A stretch of 64,000 nt of DNA from Druceiella hillmani (GCA_039881145.1 JAYKKI010000060.1:3782501-3846500); one strand, 5' to 3'; shown: positions 32,835 to 45,650, numbered from the stretch's first letter. Notes: a model not told the origin generated them from the sequence alone. Numbers and translations are program-made.

Positions 32835-35225
32835 TCCTACACATAGATTTCATGGACTCGAGACACTTATGCAAATGACATGTTATAGTGCTTAAATTGT
32901 ATTGTTAAGTAAAAACCCTTGGGAATCATTACATGGAAACTGTAATAATTGTTGGATTAAACAATAATCAATAGATCAATTTGAATTATCCATTATCTCT
33001 GTACTAATGTTCATAAAAATCGTTGTATACGTTTGGGCATGATTGAGTAACAAACATTCGAAAACATGTCACTGTGTCGCACGAACTATATGCGTGTCAC
33101 CGGCATAAACTTAATATGTTACTCTATGGTCAAACCAGACTGGTAGAAATCCATAAAGCTTTGGATCCAAGTGTTACATATATAAAATAACACCGTTAAA
33201 TAGAAAAAATTTAAAAAAATAGGTTCCTTAAAATATTTATATAAATCGTCAATAAGACGAAAGAGAAATCTTGTATTATTTTATAATTAAACTATATTAA
33301 TCCATGAAACCTAATGGCAGTTGAAAAAAGTAATGAAAAATTCGAAAACAGTAAAAAAGACATTCATTTTGGCGGCAACAGAACCATTTTTAATTCGTTT
33401 TGGCAATGGCTACAAATTAAAAAAGCAATCTGTATCATTTGTAATTGCCTCTAAAAAGTAATCACATGATTACTTTTTTCCTATTAAGATATTTGTTGTT
33501 CCTGATTGTCAATAACTGAATTGTTTAGTTTTTTATACTCTAAATAAAACCGGCTTTTAAAAAAATATTTTATTTCTGTAACGTAAGGTTATTCGTTGCT
33601 TGTTTGCAGAGATTTTGACTAATAAAAAAATTAAAAGCAAACAAACTTAAATTTTTATGACATTAGTTAAGATGTCTTAATAAAATGAAACAAATTTTTC
33701 TGTATAATTAAAATAAATATATGTAAATTTTTGCACACCCCTATTAAAATATGTTTACATATAATAATAATTTATTACGAAATTCCCATTAGGAATACCA
33801 ACCAATATTATATCGAATCAGCTAAGAAAAACTCAATAATATATCCAGTACCACTTATAAACGCACCTATTATATTAATAAATAAATAAACACTAGCCTC
33901 AATAACTATCGCCATATATCCAAAATAAGAGCTTATTGTAGGTTGTCAACCGATCAATATCACATTTTTGGACTCGCAATAAATTCAACTAAAAATGTAT
34001 TAATATTTTATTTGACAAAGGTAGCCTACAGAGTGCAGGCAACCCTGCGTCCCTCGTACGGCTGACATGGCAGTTTCTCCACCCTCCGCCCCCCACATGC
34101 TTACGCACCATGAATTTAGTGCCATTTCAATGGGAGCAAATGGCGGGTTATACACGTACGGAATTTTTTGCCCGTCCATGATATGTCGTATTTTATTGGG
34201 TTTTTCTAACCAAAAAAACGAAAAAGAATGAAGTAATTCAGTCGAAATCGAAATATTTTTGTCAACTCGCCATCTGCTGAATATGTTCAAAACTATTAAA
34301 TTTGATACACACATGTAAAATGAGTTTTCAAATCTTTATATAAATAGGGTGGCCATAATAACTTTTAGAAGACTGGAAACTAGTTGTGATATAAAAACCT
34401 CGAACATTTTGCTCCTAACCCCAGACACTCAAATCTTTAAAATAAATGTTCATATTGTATTTAAATGAAACAGTACTATTCATATAATATTAATCAAGAT
34501 TACTTTAATATAATCAAGTCTTTTTGTAAAACTTTATTAGGACAAAACAATCCCGCTTAATAAAGTAAGACCACAAACAAACATTTATACCTATGATTAC
34601 ATATAAAACAATTATAATGTTATATTTGTTGCATAAGCAGTAAAAAAATCAATTCAAATCTACATCTTTATTTTCAACTCTGAAACTTAAATAGACAGAT
34701 AAGATTTATAATGACGAACTTTAAAAATGAAATTAATAGTAAAATAAATATCGAAACCCCTAGAGTTTTAAAATTTCTAGCAAATTATTGTAAATTTATA
34801 TTTAGCCTTAATCATTTAAGATACAGTTTCTAATTAGTGTTTATTTCTTTCATTGTCTATGAATTAAAAGAATATGTTAATATAGAAAATTACTTTCTCC
34901 CCCCGGAACCCCGGATACTTTAAATCCCGCAAAAGGTTTTTTTTAAAAAGAGGGCAGTGTCCGGGAAAAGACACAACGAACGTATTTATTTTTTCATACA
35001 AGTGATTCTTTGCATATTTGAGGCGTGTTTCTGTAAAAATGTGGATTATTTTTGATAATTACTTTTGATGGTTAATTTTGACGGTTATTTTTTTCAGAAA
35101 CGCTTGCGAAATGCCATATAGGTCTTTAATATTCTTTATTAAGTTTAACGGCAGAGCCACTAGTTTGAAAGGTAGATAGGTTTTTATTAAACTATACGAG
35201 TATATTCTGTAAAACAATATATTAT
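32835..35225. other. No gene seen
   Basis: AT-rich. A moderately GC patch at 34015-34160 carries a 104-codon minus-strand frame, ending in GGETAMSAVRGTQGC, that I do not recognise. It could be an old repeat. Confidence 0.4.
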
Positions 35226-35231
35226 TATACA

Positions 35232-35481
35232 TGGTGTCCGGGAATAAGTGTCAGGCGAAGAAAAACGTTATTCCTTAACTGAAGAATATTTGATTGTTGT
35301 TAAAATAGAATTTAAAAAATGCCTTTTTTTCAGAAAATTGGAAATAATATTCATAATTATTTGTCATATTTTACATACACACGATACTTGCGCACATTGT
35401 TCAGTGAAGCTCGGAGGAATAACCCGCGAACAGCTGCGAAGACATCGCCACTTCGAGTAAACACCGCATTCCGGGCATGTT
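35232..35481. repeat. Possible small MITE containing the ~70-bp repeat, copy 2
   Basis: The left edge ACATGGTGTCCGGGAAT is partly mirrored by the right edge ATTCCGGGCATGTTG, suggesting short terminal inverted repeats around ~250 bp. The left 70 bases match 12530-12610. No clear target duplication. Confidence 0.45.
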
Positions 35482-35719
35482 GGATGTGTTAAAAATAGTA
35501 ATGTTAAATGTAGTGATTGTTATTTTACACTCAATTAGAAAAAGGGCTTGTTTTATATTTTATTTCAACAATTTATTCCTTTATACTTAGTTACGTAAGT
35601 TCAGACTTACGTAAGTTGGAATATTTCATAAAAAATTCAACAACAGAGTTGCGTTATTGTATCATGTAATTTAATTAATATTTATACATGAATTTTTTTT
35701 TGCCAGAAACGACTGTAAA

Positions 35720-37050
35720 CTGTTGAATATTTGGAAATGCATTTAAGTCAAGACGAAGAATTTATTAGAATCAAATTAACTTTCAAAGTTTAGTTTGTAA
35801 CAAATTTAAGTTACGTTATGAGATTATGATATTATGATCACTATATTCAGAACATATTCGTAACCATAGTGCACAGTAATTTACAACACATTATTTTTAA
35901 ATAAACTGTCATTTTCGAAGTTACAAATGAATGTTCATCCGAACGATGTGATTGGATCATGGTGATTGATCTCGTTGATGAAATAAATATAGAATACGGT
36001 ATTTGTTTTCAGTTTTGGTAAATTATTTACATCAAACTTATCCACCACTTGTATTTACCAAGTTATTACACTAGGTATATCGAGACAAAGAATTTAATGG
36101 AGCTAAATTAACTTTTAAAGTTTAATTTGTTACATTACGTATGATATTATTATAATCGTTATATTCAGAACATATTCGTAACCATAGTGCACAGTAATTT
36201 ACAACGCACCATTTTGAAATAAACTATCATTTTCAAAGTTACAAGTGGTTGTTTGTGCGAGCGACGTGATTAGATCACGGTGATTGACCTCGTTGATAAA
36301 ACAAATATACAATACGATAATTGTTTTCAGTTTTGATAAATTATTTACATCAAACTTATCCACCACTTGTATTTACCAGGTTATTACACTAGGTATACCG
36401 AGACAAAGAATTTAATGGAGCTAAATTAACTTTTAAAGCTTAATTTGTTACATTACGTATAATTTTATGATATTATTATAATCACTATATTCAGAACATA
36501 TTCGTAACAATAGTGCACAATAATTTACAACGTACTATTTTTAAGTAAACCGTCATTTTCAAAGTTACAAATGGATGTTTGTCCGAGTGACGTGGTTGGG
36601 TTACGGTGATTGACCTCGTTGATAAAACAAATATACAATACGATAATTGTTTTCAGTTTTGGTAAATTATTTACATCAAACTTATCCACCACTTGTATTT
36701 ACCAGGTTATTACACTAGGTATATCGAGACAAAGAATTTAATGGAGCTAAATTAACTTTTTAAGCTTAATTTGTTACATTACGTATAATTTTATGATATT
36801 ATTATAATCACTATATTCAGAACATATTCGTAACAATAGTGCACAATAATTTACAACGTACTATTTTGAAGTAAACCTTCATTTTCAAAGTTACAAATGG
36901 ATGTTTGTCCGAGCGACGTGATTGGATCACAATAATTGATCTCGTTGATAAAATAAATTTACAATAAGGTAATTGTTTTCAGTTTTGATAAATTATTTTG
37001 ATTAAACTTGTCCACCACTTGTATTTACCAGGTTATTACTATAGGTATAT
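35720..37050. repeat. Satellite-like tandem array, ~318-325 bp unit, ~4 copies
   Basis: Unit landmarks ACATCAAACTTATCCACCAC at 36029, 36347 and 36672, and a variant at 36997, give periods of 318, 325 and 325 bp. Each unit also holds ACAAAGAATTTAATGGAGC, AACATATTCGTAACCATAGT-like and GACGTGATTGGATCA-like words. The first unit (35720-36029) is the most diverged. Non-coding. Confidence 0.95.
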
Positions 37051-37590
37051 TTACCAATTTTATCTTGAATGAATTTTATCTTGAATTTATATTTTGAATG
37101 ACGATAATTCAATATAATTATTAACATATTGGTTGCTTCCCACATTTAAATAGTGATGTATTTATTTTTATCTTCTATTAGACAATATTTGGTTATAAAC
37201 ATTGGATATTTGACCAATCTCTTTGGGCTCCCATGAATTAATGTGGGTAATATTTCTCGGTAGTGTAGAGCCAGCGTAAATGATATTGCGTAGTGGGGAC
37301 GTGACGCGAGATGGGTGAGGGGGGTAGGAGAGTACAGTGTATCAGAGTGTAGTATAGGTGGGTGAATTAAACACTGCGTCTGGGTTCGTTCGGTCGGCTG
37401 TAGGTGTGGCCAGTTTGGGAGAATTTACGGCTATGAGTCTTCGTATGCTGGCTTATGGATGAGGGTCTCCATTTTTACGCTCATTAGGCGGCAGCAGTGT
37501 GACTTAAGGTCTTATAAAATTTTATCTATTATTAAATGTGTAAGAAAGTAGATAATTTATTTGTTCCATTTAGTCAAAAATAAAATATAA
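37050..37590. other. No gene seen
   Basis: AT-rich, then a G-rich stretch at 37290-37500 (GGGTGAGGGGGGTAGGAGAG and similar). No coding signal recognised. Confidence 0.45.
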
Positions 37591-37591
37591 T

Positions 37592-38392
37592 ATTGAATAT
37601 ATTTGGCGTTAATTTTGTAGAAATTCATTATCACTTAACTTTTATTTACAACTAAACGAAACTACGTGATGTAGTATTATATCTACTTTATTTAAATTAT
37701 TAACCGCGGCTTAGGTTTCGTTGTATTACAACATCAACATCTGGTGGGCTATTTGAAAAGTTTTCTTCAAATTGCCCACCATACAACGAAACCTAAGACG
37801 TGGTTAATAATTTAAATAAAGTAGATATAATACTACATCAATTAGTTCCATTTAGTTGTGAATAACAATAAAATGAAACTATGTGATGTAGTATTATTTC
37901 TACTTTCTTTAAGTTCTTTACCGCGACCTAGGTTTTATTGTATTACAACATCTTCAGGTGGGCTATTTGAAAAGTTTTCTTCAAATTGCCCACCATACAA
38001 CGAAACCTAAGTCGTGGTTAATAATTTAAATAAAGTAGATATAATATTACATCACTTAGTTCCATTTGGTTGTGAATCACAATTAAATGAAACTACGTGA
38101 TGTAGTATTATTTCTACTTTCTTTAAGTTATTTACCACGACCTAGGTTTCATTGTATTACAACATCTTCATGTGGGCTATTAGTTGCTACCCTACAATAA
38201 ACCCACTAACGTAAGCAGTGGGAAAACCCGCACAAACCCGGCTTCCGCTATTGTTTTGTATACTATATAAATGCTGGTGGAAGTTCCTAAGAGTTAATCT
38301 TTGCTAATAGCCCACCTGAAGATGTTCGTGGTAAAGAACTTAAGAAAGTAGAAATAATACTACATCACGTAGTTTAATTTAATTGTGAATAA
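37592..38392. mobile_element. Cluster of three palindromic hammerhead-family copies
   Basis: Three palindromic units lie end to end: about 37592-37862, 37870-38075 and 38085-38392. Cores are damaged. Right arms of units one and two lack CTGAAGA (a CCCACCATACAACGAAACC junction shows a 16-base deletion). The left arm of unit two has TAAA in place of GAAA, and the left arm of unit three has ATGAAGA. Unit three has a longer centre (38180-38300) with a TATAAATG word and a CCCACT/AGTGGG hairpin, perhaps internal sequence of the parent element. The shared deletion in units one and two points to duplication of a damaged copy. Confidence 0.88.
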
Positions 38393-38534
38393 AATATTTG
38401 TTTGATGATAGTATAATTTATGTTTAAATCCAAAATTTTCCAAAGTATTTATCTGGATGTCAGATTTCTGGCAAAGTTTGAATTTGGATAAAATTCATTT
38501 AAATCTTTAACTTTATGTGAAGTATTTTTTTTTA

Positions 38535-38610
38535 AAGTACATGTCTGTCGGTGATTATTATTTTGAAACAGTCACCGACAGACATATTGACATAATCACC
38601 AACAGACATG
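38535..38610. repeat. Inverted repeat around CATGTCTGTCGGTGA
   Basis: CATGTCTGTCGGTGATTATT is complemented by TCACCGACAGACAT 25 bases on, and again by AATCACCAACAGACATG, giving nested hairpins. No other context. Confidence 0.7.
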
Positions 38611-38744
38611 CAGATAGACAGATTAAATACTTTAAAATAAAGATGTATGGCTTTAAATTGCTTATCTTTCAATGCAATACAATGAATAAAAACAAAGTTA
38701 TGTGCGACCGACACTTTAAATTTATATAGGAATTTTAATTTCAA

Positions 38745-39470
38745 TTATTCTTTATTTTTTTCATTAAGTTTATATAAATGGACTGTTTATTTACCTATAT
38801 ATAGATAAAAATGTAAAAAGCAATTTTTTTAATTACTTTCTATTACCCGCGGCTTCGCTCGCGGTGTTTTGTTACTTAAAATCCATTTGGGTTTTTGTGT
38901 GTATTTTGTTTATTTTATCATATTTTGGAAAACACCATAGATTTTAACAATAATACTTTATCGAATAGTGACAGAAAATAACCCACTGGACATTAGCCAA
39001 TACGTCGGGACGAGGATAACACAATAATGTGTTTTTTGGGTTTTTCTTTAAATGATATTTAATTTTCCTAGAACATACTATATATATTTTTTCTGTATTA
39101 CTCCATCCTACGAATTACGAGTGAGCCAAATTTGGTAGCCACTCTTTTATATTTTTTTCAAAATTATTCTTATTTATATTTTTGGTAAGCAAAATGGGTA
39201 TATTTTTTTGCTTAAGAAGCTAAAGGAATATTAAAATAATATTAAAACCATCGGCTGTAATACGGCTGCCGAATAGCTTCAACAGATGTCGCTAGTCGTA
39301 AGCTAAATCGCGGTTTCGAAATCAATTCGTAAATAAATAATTCACCCGAACGTAGTCGTAAATAAAGGCTAGTACAAAATGAAGTTATTAATAAGTACGA
39401 GATAAACGCATTATGACGTCATGGCTAAGTGACCGGTTATTAAAGCCTATTCTTTTCTTAACGTATCGAG
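38745..39470. other. No gene; possible RTE 5'-like remnant at 38845
   Basis: ATTACCCGCGGCTTCGCTCG at 38845 resembles the conserved GC-rich head found in many insect RTE-type elements. The rest is AT-rich and unassigned. Confidence 0.4.
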
Positions 39471-39474
39471 ATTT

Positions 39475-39800
39475 GAGTCTATCATTACAGAGTTCCCAAA
39501 CATCGATAGCGTATCGCTCCAACCCCTAAAACTCGCCACCCACAAAAACTTAAAACTACGCTATTCCACCACCGTTCGGCACGTCATTCGTTTCGCTGCG
39601 CGTCATTCATTCGCCCGCCCCCCGCAATAATGCATCGACGAAAAGAAAAAACGCAGCAAAATGTAAAACCCGGAAACGAACAAAGAGCGCGCCTATAATG
39701 CACTTCCTCTCCGCCGTCACTGCCTACCTCGACTCGTTTCGCTAAATAAATCTACAGCCCTTTAATGCCGCAAAACGAATCAATCGCGCTAATGCCCGGG
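39475..39800. other. GC-rich island
   Basis: CG-rich patch (for example TCGTTTCGCTGCGCGTCATT and CGCCCGCCCCCCGC) in AT-rich surroundings. Short frames only. Same character as the islands at 25.3, 44.3 and 56.9 kb. Confidence 0.4.
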
Positions 39801-40239
39801 GTGGCGCTTGCTAGTGAAGCGCAATAGTTTTGTAAACTAAATACCGATATCGATGGAAATTTGAAATATTGCATAAAAAAAATGTATAATTTTTCGGAGA
39901 AATGAAAAAACAGGATTTTGTAATTAAAGGACCCACTGAGACAAATCAAATGAGCCCAAATATAATGGCTTTACTATTAGTTATTGAAATGTTTCTATGA
40001 CCACCTCTCTTGTCCATCATCAGATCATCTCGGTTACAATATATCGCCAAAAAATTTATTGAAACACCTCATAGGAAAAATTCCTATAACCACCTACTCC
40101 ATCATGATATCAGCTTGATGGTTGCTTGATGGCCCTATTATATTATTGCCATCAGTATTGCATAAGTTGGCAAAATTTCAAATCGATAGGACATTTAGAA
40201 GTTGGTGAAAAACTTGCTAGATTTGTTTACAAAAATATA

Positions 40240-40570
40240 AATAAAAGCACCTTGACCCATCTAAGAGTCTGTGCTAAATGTGTCCAAAAATCTTGATGAC
40301 AAGAGTCGCAAGTTTCAGAGCTTGATGGCTGTGGAATATTTCATACGGTGGTGAACCAAGTTGGAAAACGAAAGCAATAATGGCTTGGCAGTCAAAGATG
40401 TGGTCCGGTGTTCGTGGAGTTTAGGGACACTTCCTGCAGATGGGATAGATGGGATGTTGAGCTATTTATTCTCTGAGTATATTTCCATGCTTTTGAAATA
40501 TTCTGTAAGGAGTCTTCCTATTGCAGACGACAGATTTCTTGAGATGCTTTGTGATATAGGCTGAGCTGGA
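40240..40570 (-). pseudogene. Non-LTR retrotransposon C-terminal zinc-knuckle remnant
   Basis: The minus strand reads LSSAIGRLLTEYF, then after one frame change AQHPIYPICRKCP, a stop, then TPRTPDHIFDCQA. This is the C-x2-C ... H-x4-C knuckle with a TP.TP.HIFDC context typical of the C-terminus of Jockey/R1-type LINE ORF2 proteins, after the RNase H region. One in-frame stop and at least one frameshift. About 100 codons remain. Confidence 0.72.
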
Positions 40571-40857
40571 TTTTGTAAATGGAATTTTGTAATGGATACT
40601 AGAACATTTTCATATGTTACCGTACCAAAAACTGGTCGTTGTTTCAGAAACATTACCTCATCATGTTTTTTTTCCTCAAATATTAATTGCAATTTTGCGG
40701 TTGTGACTTTGCATTTATCGACAAATATAATACCCTAAAAACGTTTTCCCTGCTTTACCCATCACTATTTGTAACTCTCTCCTACGAGATTTATACCCCT
40801 AGACCAGACCCCCGTACGTAGGCGCACTGTAGCACGAGCGGGGACAGCCGTGAAAAC

Positions 40858-40918
40858 GTTCGTGATTAAGCGGTCGTGATTAAACAATCGTGATTAAGCT
40901 GTCGTGATTTCACGGTCT
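40858..40918. repeat. Short tandem, TCGTGATTAAGC-type
   Basis: Four to five copies of (G)TCGTGATTAA(G/A) with 14-16 base spacing beside a CG-rich stretch. Confidence 0.75.
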
Positions 40919-40929
40919 TAACACCGTGG

Positions 40930-41880
40930 CAGTTAATTAATCAGTTTATGTACTGTACAAATTCTGCTCGATGTTACGTGACGTGATTTGATGGTGCAAC
41001 GCATTTAGGCTATTTAGTTCCTGAACTCTTTATTGTGCCTCCAATTGTATCTATTTAGATTTGCTAATTTGGTTTCAATTCCTATCAATATTATAAACCA
41101 GCTGAGCCTGCGACTTGAAAAACATAAAGACGCTGTTTTTTGCTAGTAGGATATAGCATATAGCCTTGGATCACGCTTAAAGCAAAGTGAAATAACAAAA
41201 GCAATAAAAAACTTCAATTCTAAATAGTTTTCTTTCTGTAGACAGGGTCAATACAACAAAACTTCCCATACTCCTCCACACTTCACTCTTGGCCACACCT
41301 AATTTCGGCAATGTATTATATATCAGGGTAGAAAACTTTATTGCGCGATTTAAAATACACATAACGCCATGTACTGATTTATATGGTTACATTACTGTAA
41401 TTACTACGCATATAGTATCGAGGTACTTCGTTGTAATTTACATTAGTTCCTCAATAATTACATTTGCATATTTTCTGACTGAGTGAACCGATCGCAATGA
41501 AATGAAAAATATATTTTGCTTCTAGTTGACGCCTACGTTTTTCTAAAAACTTCGGATAATAAATTCTACATAATGGACATAAATATACTAACAAACAAGC
41601 AAAAATTCCAAAAATTATATAATGTCATTAATTCTTCATCAAATATTTTCAATATACAGACAGGTAAGGTTACAGTTTAATAGATATTCAGATTTAAAAG
41701 TTGATTTCTTTATCACTTATTCCATTTTGTTCTTGCCTAATAACACAGCAACCAAGAAACGAATCACTATCAAACTTGACACGGGTTTAATTCAAATAAC
41801 CAAGAAATGCACGGTCTGCAACTTTGCTTGCATATTAAATTTACTGCCTAGGTGCTTCAAGAGATTAAACTTACATGCAA
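40930..41880. other. No gene seen
   Basis: AT-rich. A 107-codon frame at 41622-41945 runs into the tandem array and has no recognisable family; treated as chance. Confidence 0.45.
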
Positions 41881-41884
41881 ACAA

Positions 41885-42915
41885 CTCGATTCGCAGACAG
41901 AAGTGTATTAAGCTTTTATCATTTAATACTTTAGTTATAATGTAAGTACAACTATATTAAGTTATAACTTTAGCCTCTGTGATCTGTATTCAATAACACT
42001 TAAATGTAATAATTAATACAAATAATAACTCCGAATAGGACATAAATTTTTAATTTAAAAAAGTTACCTCCAGATCAAAAACAAACAAACAACTCGATTC
42101 GCAGACAGAAGTGTATTAACCTTTTATCATTTAATACTTTAGTTACAATGTAAGTACAACTATATTAAGTTATAACTTTAGCCTCTGTGATCTGTATTCA
42201 ATAACACTTAAATGTAATAATTAATACAAATAATAACTCCGAATAGGACATAAATTTTTAATTTAAAAAAGTTGCCTCCAGATCAAAAACAAACAAACAA
42301 CTCGATTCGCATACAGAAGTGTATTAACCTTTTATAATTTAATACTTTAGTTACAATGTAAGTACAACTATATTAAGTTATAAATTTAGCCTCTGTGATC
42401 TGTATTCAATAACACTTAAATGTAATAATAAATACAAATACAAATAATAACTCCGAATAGGACATAAATTTTTAATTTAAAAAAGTTGCCTCCAGATCAA
42501 AAACAAACAAACAACTCGATTCGCAGACAGAAGTGTATTAACCTTTTATAATTTAATACTTTAGTTACAATGTAAGTACAACTATATTAAGTTATAAATT
42601 TAGCCTCTGTGATCTGTATTCAATAACACTTAAATGTAATAATAAATACAAATACAAATAATAACTCCGAATAGGACATAAATTTTTAATTTAAAAAAGT
42701 TGCCTCCAGATCAAAAACAAACAAACAACTCGATTCGCAGACAGAAGTGTATTAACCTTTTATCATTTAATACTTTAGTTACAATGTAAGTACAACTATA
42801 TTAAGTTATAACTTTAGCCTCTGTGATCTGTATTCAATAACACTTAAATGTAATAATAAATACAAATACAAATAATAACTCCGAATAGGACATAAATGTT
42901 TAATTTAAAAAAGTT
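41885..42915. repeat. Satellite-like tandem array, 208-214 bp unit, 5 copies
   Basis: CTCGATTCGCAGACAGAAG occurs at 41885, 42093, 42301, 42515 and 42729. The first two periods are 208 bp. The last two are 214, because of an extra ACAAAT inside AATACAAATACAAATAAT. Units differ by only a few bases (CGCAGAC/CGCATAC, ACTTTAG/AATTTAG), so the array is recent and shows higher-order structure (units 3 and 4 share variants). Confidence 0.97.
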
Positions 42916-42919
42916 GTTT

Positions 42920-43280
42920 ATGTCAAATGTCGATTTTAAATTTATAATGGTTATAGCAGAGTCCTTGGACACCTTGGCACAATGGTCATCGATAAGCAGT
43001 TTCCCAATAGATAGGTTTTAAACAAATATGGATAGTATAAAGGTCATATGTAATGCCTATATCTTATCATATTGAGAATGCTGCTCTCGAAGTTGCCGAA
43101 CATTTCGAGAAAGGGGCCAATCGGAAAACCTAACTCAGCCGGGTGCCATTCAGAAAACTTCACCATATCTTCTCGTCCAAAATACCTCAGTGTTTGAAGA
43201 CAAAAATGTTCAACTAGAGTGTATATTATCAATGATCACTCATTGTATTGGCCTCGCAGAAAGATTTCAAGTCGCTCAGC
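42920..43280. other. No gene seen
   Basis: Moderate composition with short frames. Nothing recognised. Confidence 0.4.
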
Positions 43281-43289
43281 AAGCGCTCA

Positions 43290-43560
43290 GGGGTTTTTCT
43301 ACAATATACCCGTAATGAGATCTTTAGGAAAATTTAGGATACCTACATAGCTCGTAGGTTGGCCAGCTGAAGTGGAAATGAGCAGGTCATATAGCGCGTT
43401 GAACCATCGACTGTCGGTGAAGAATGGTTTTCCTTTGGCTGCAACGTACGTAAGACGCAGAGTGATCGTTGTTTATGGGAATCAATGGAAGAGGACTATA
43501 TTCAGCAGTGGACGTTACTCGGTTGATGATTATGATGATTTAGAATTAAAAATTTGGAAT
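43290..43560 (+). pseudogene. Possible LINE 3' end (tentative)
   Basis: The stretch ends ATTCAGCAGTGGACGTTACT then a run of GATGATTATGATGAT. Many insect LINE 3' ends carry such a CAGCAGTGGAC word before a (TGATGA)n-like tail. A 63-codon frame crosses it, but its protein sequence is not clearly reverse-transcriptase-like. Confidence 0.35.
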
Positions 43561-43569
43561 TAAATATGA

Positions 43570-44310
43570 TAAAGTAAATATGACCATATTTTTTGCAAAC
43601 AGCAAAGTCACTAAACCATTTCCTATTTACTGAAAAAAATATTAGGATTCCATAATGAAATAAGGAACTTTTACAATTTCTTCATGCCATCTGTCACAGT
43701 CCCTCAGCTTTTAAAGTTTTAAAACTACGTGCAATAAAATTTTGCAAGTAAATGCATCATACAGGTATTTATGGTTTTTTTTAAAGGAAGCAGGGGGAAA
43801 CAATTATTTGACACATCCTCTCGTGCATACTATCGATGGATAGGTCCGTTACGGTTTTTTTTTATTTTTAAATCCCGTTTACCAAATATTAACTTTAAAA
43901 ATGGCGGCTTCAAAAAAGCCTGAAGTGCTAATTCCTGTTTTTTAATTTTTTCAACTGTAAATTGAACAATTTAAAAAAAATGTAGGTTGGAATTAATTCG
44001 ATTTGTTTGAATCAATAATGTCAACAAAACCATTGAATTCAATTTTATTTGTTATTCGATATGCACTGGTCTGTTTTTTTCATAGAGTCCTTAAACATTT
44101 TTATTTTTAACTTTCTCAAAGTTGCTTTTAGCCTAAGTATCTGCATGTTTTTTTCACCGGGTAAACGAGTTATTCTAAATGAGCCGTATCATTATTTTTT
44201 AAGAGAAATAAATCCTACAAGTAATATATATATGAATACTAATAAATCGTTAGTAAATAAGTTTAATATATCATTCGCATACCTACCACTTTTCACATTT
44301 TCTCAACGCG
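43570..44310. other. No gene seen
   Basis: AT-rich with poly-T tracts, low-complexity frames only. Confidence 0.5.
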
Positions 44311-44324
44311 ACACTCAATAAAAT

Positions 44325-44650
44325 AACCATCCAACCATAACATTCCCCGGCACACCTCTCCCAGCGAGCGCTCTCCCCGACTCGCGCCGTCACAATGAGC
44401 ACACTCTCCCTCCGCATCGGTATTTATAGCGGTCGTAAGTGTCTGCTTTATCGACCGTGTCGTGGGGGTGACGTTGTCGGTAACGAGTTTCGTATGCGCG
44501 TCGCGTGCCCGCGGGGGCACGAGTTTGCTGAATTTATGAGGTCTGTCGCGGTCTGTGCACTCGATTTTTGAAATTAATGAATCGGTTTGAACAGTGTGGT
44601 CGGTGTGTTTGTAAAGAAACTGCCTTGGTTCGTCTGCGTGTCTGGTATTT
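44325..44650. other. GC-rich island with a short open frame and TATA-like word
   Basis: CG-rich patch. ATG 44395 opens a 58-codon plus-strand frame to TGA 44569-44571, starting MSTLSLRIGIYSG. A TATTTATAGC word at 44422 could be a promoter element, and GTGCCCGCGGGGGCAC at 44506 is a perfect palindrome. Promoter, exon or conserved non-coding element cannot be told apart here. Confidence 0.35.
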
Positions 44651-45525
44651 TATGGAATTAATGTAATTAATTTTTACTCGAAAATGGATTATTCTCGATA
44701 ATTGATTAGCTAGAACAAGTATTATTAATATATTTTCTGTTTAAAGTGGAAGTTGATGCGTCCAATTAGTGGAAGACGTGTTTGTCTGATTTATAATCTC
44801 GATACGAGATTTTGCTATTTGAGTAATATGGAAAAGTGTAATTGATGAAAATCTCTGTGCTCATATATTCTTTCTCAACTCCGTCTATTGGTAATCACTA
44901 AACCACTTTTTCCATGTGCATACTTAACGTATACTTTAATATGCTAGATATCAAACGTGCTTCTAAAAACGACTTCAAAGAACTGTAAATGAACTATACT
45001 GCCATGGTAAGGTTGGATGCCGTAACTGGCTTTTTTTTATTCATGTCAACTTCATCCCAAGTTGCTCATTTCGCCAACCTGGGCTTAAAAATAAGAAGGG
45101 GTTTTTTCAAATAAATATTAAATGTATTAGTGGTTACGACCAGCTGTCATGTCGACAGCTTTCATTGTTTAGACAAAGTCTAAAAAATAAAATCTCGATT
45201 TCATAAAAGTGCACGATAGTATTGAGAAGTTGTCGACCGTATATATTTTAGTACTACATTCATTGGCTTTTGCCCGCACCTGCATTCTAGAGATAGAATG
45301 ACATCTCGTCCCGCAACATAGTGCCGCTACTGTCTTCGTCATTCAAAACACTTTCTGCTTACCCACTTTCCAGGACATGCCTCATATATATTAGTATAGC
45401 TCTGTAACCACAATATCTACACTAATATTTTGATAATCAAAAACCAAATTTCGTGAATAAAAACTAATAAACACCTTTTGATATCGCATCAAAATCAATC
45501 CTGTAAAACCCAAGTTATAAGCGAA
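44650..45525. other. No gene seen
   Basis: AT-rich, no supported feature. Confidence 0.5.
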
Positions 45526-45529
45526 TAGA

Positions 45530-45564
45530 TACACACACACACACACACACGTACGCACGCACGC

Positions 45565-45629
<65 letters not shown>

Positions 45630-45650
45630 CACACACACATATATATGTTT
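45530..45650. repeat. (AC)n / (TA)n compound microsatellite
   Basis: ACACAC run, ACGCACGC, then ~55 bases of TA, then TACACACACACATATATA. Explains a Tyr/Ile-rich minus-strand frame. Confidence 0.95.

Noticed and set aside
34000..34314. 104-codon minus-strand frame
   Set aside because: No recognisable domain and no splice or start context. It may be an old repeat, but I cannot support a gene.
41622..41945. 107-codon plus-strand frame
   Set aside because: Its last part lies in the 208-bp tandem array and the composition is that of AT-rich random sequence.
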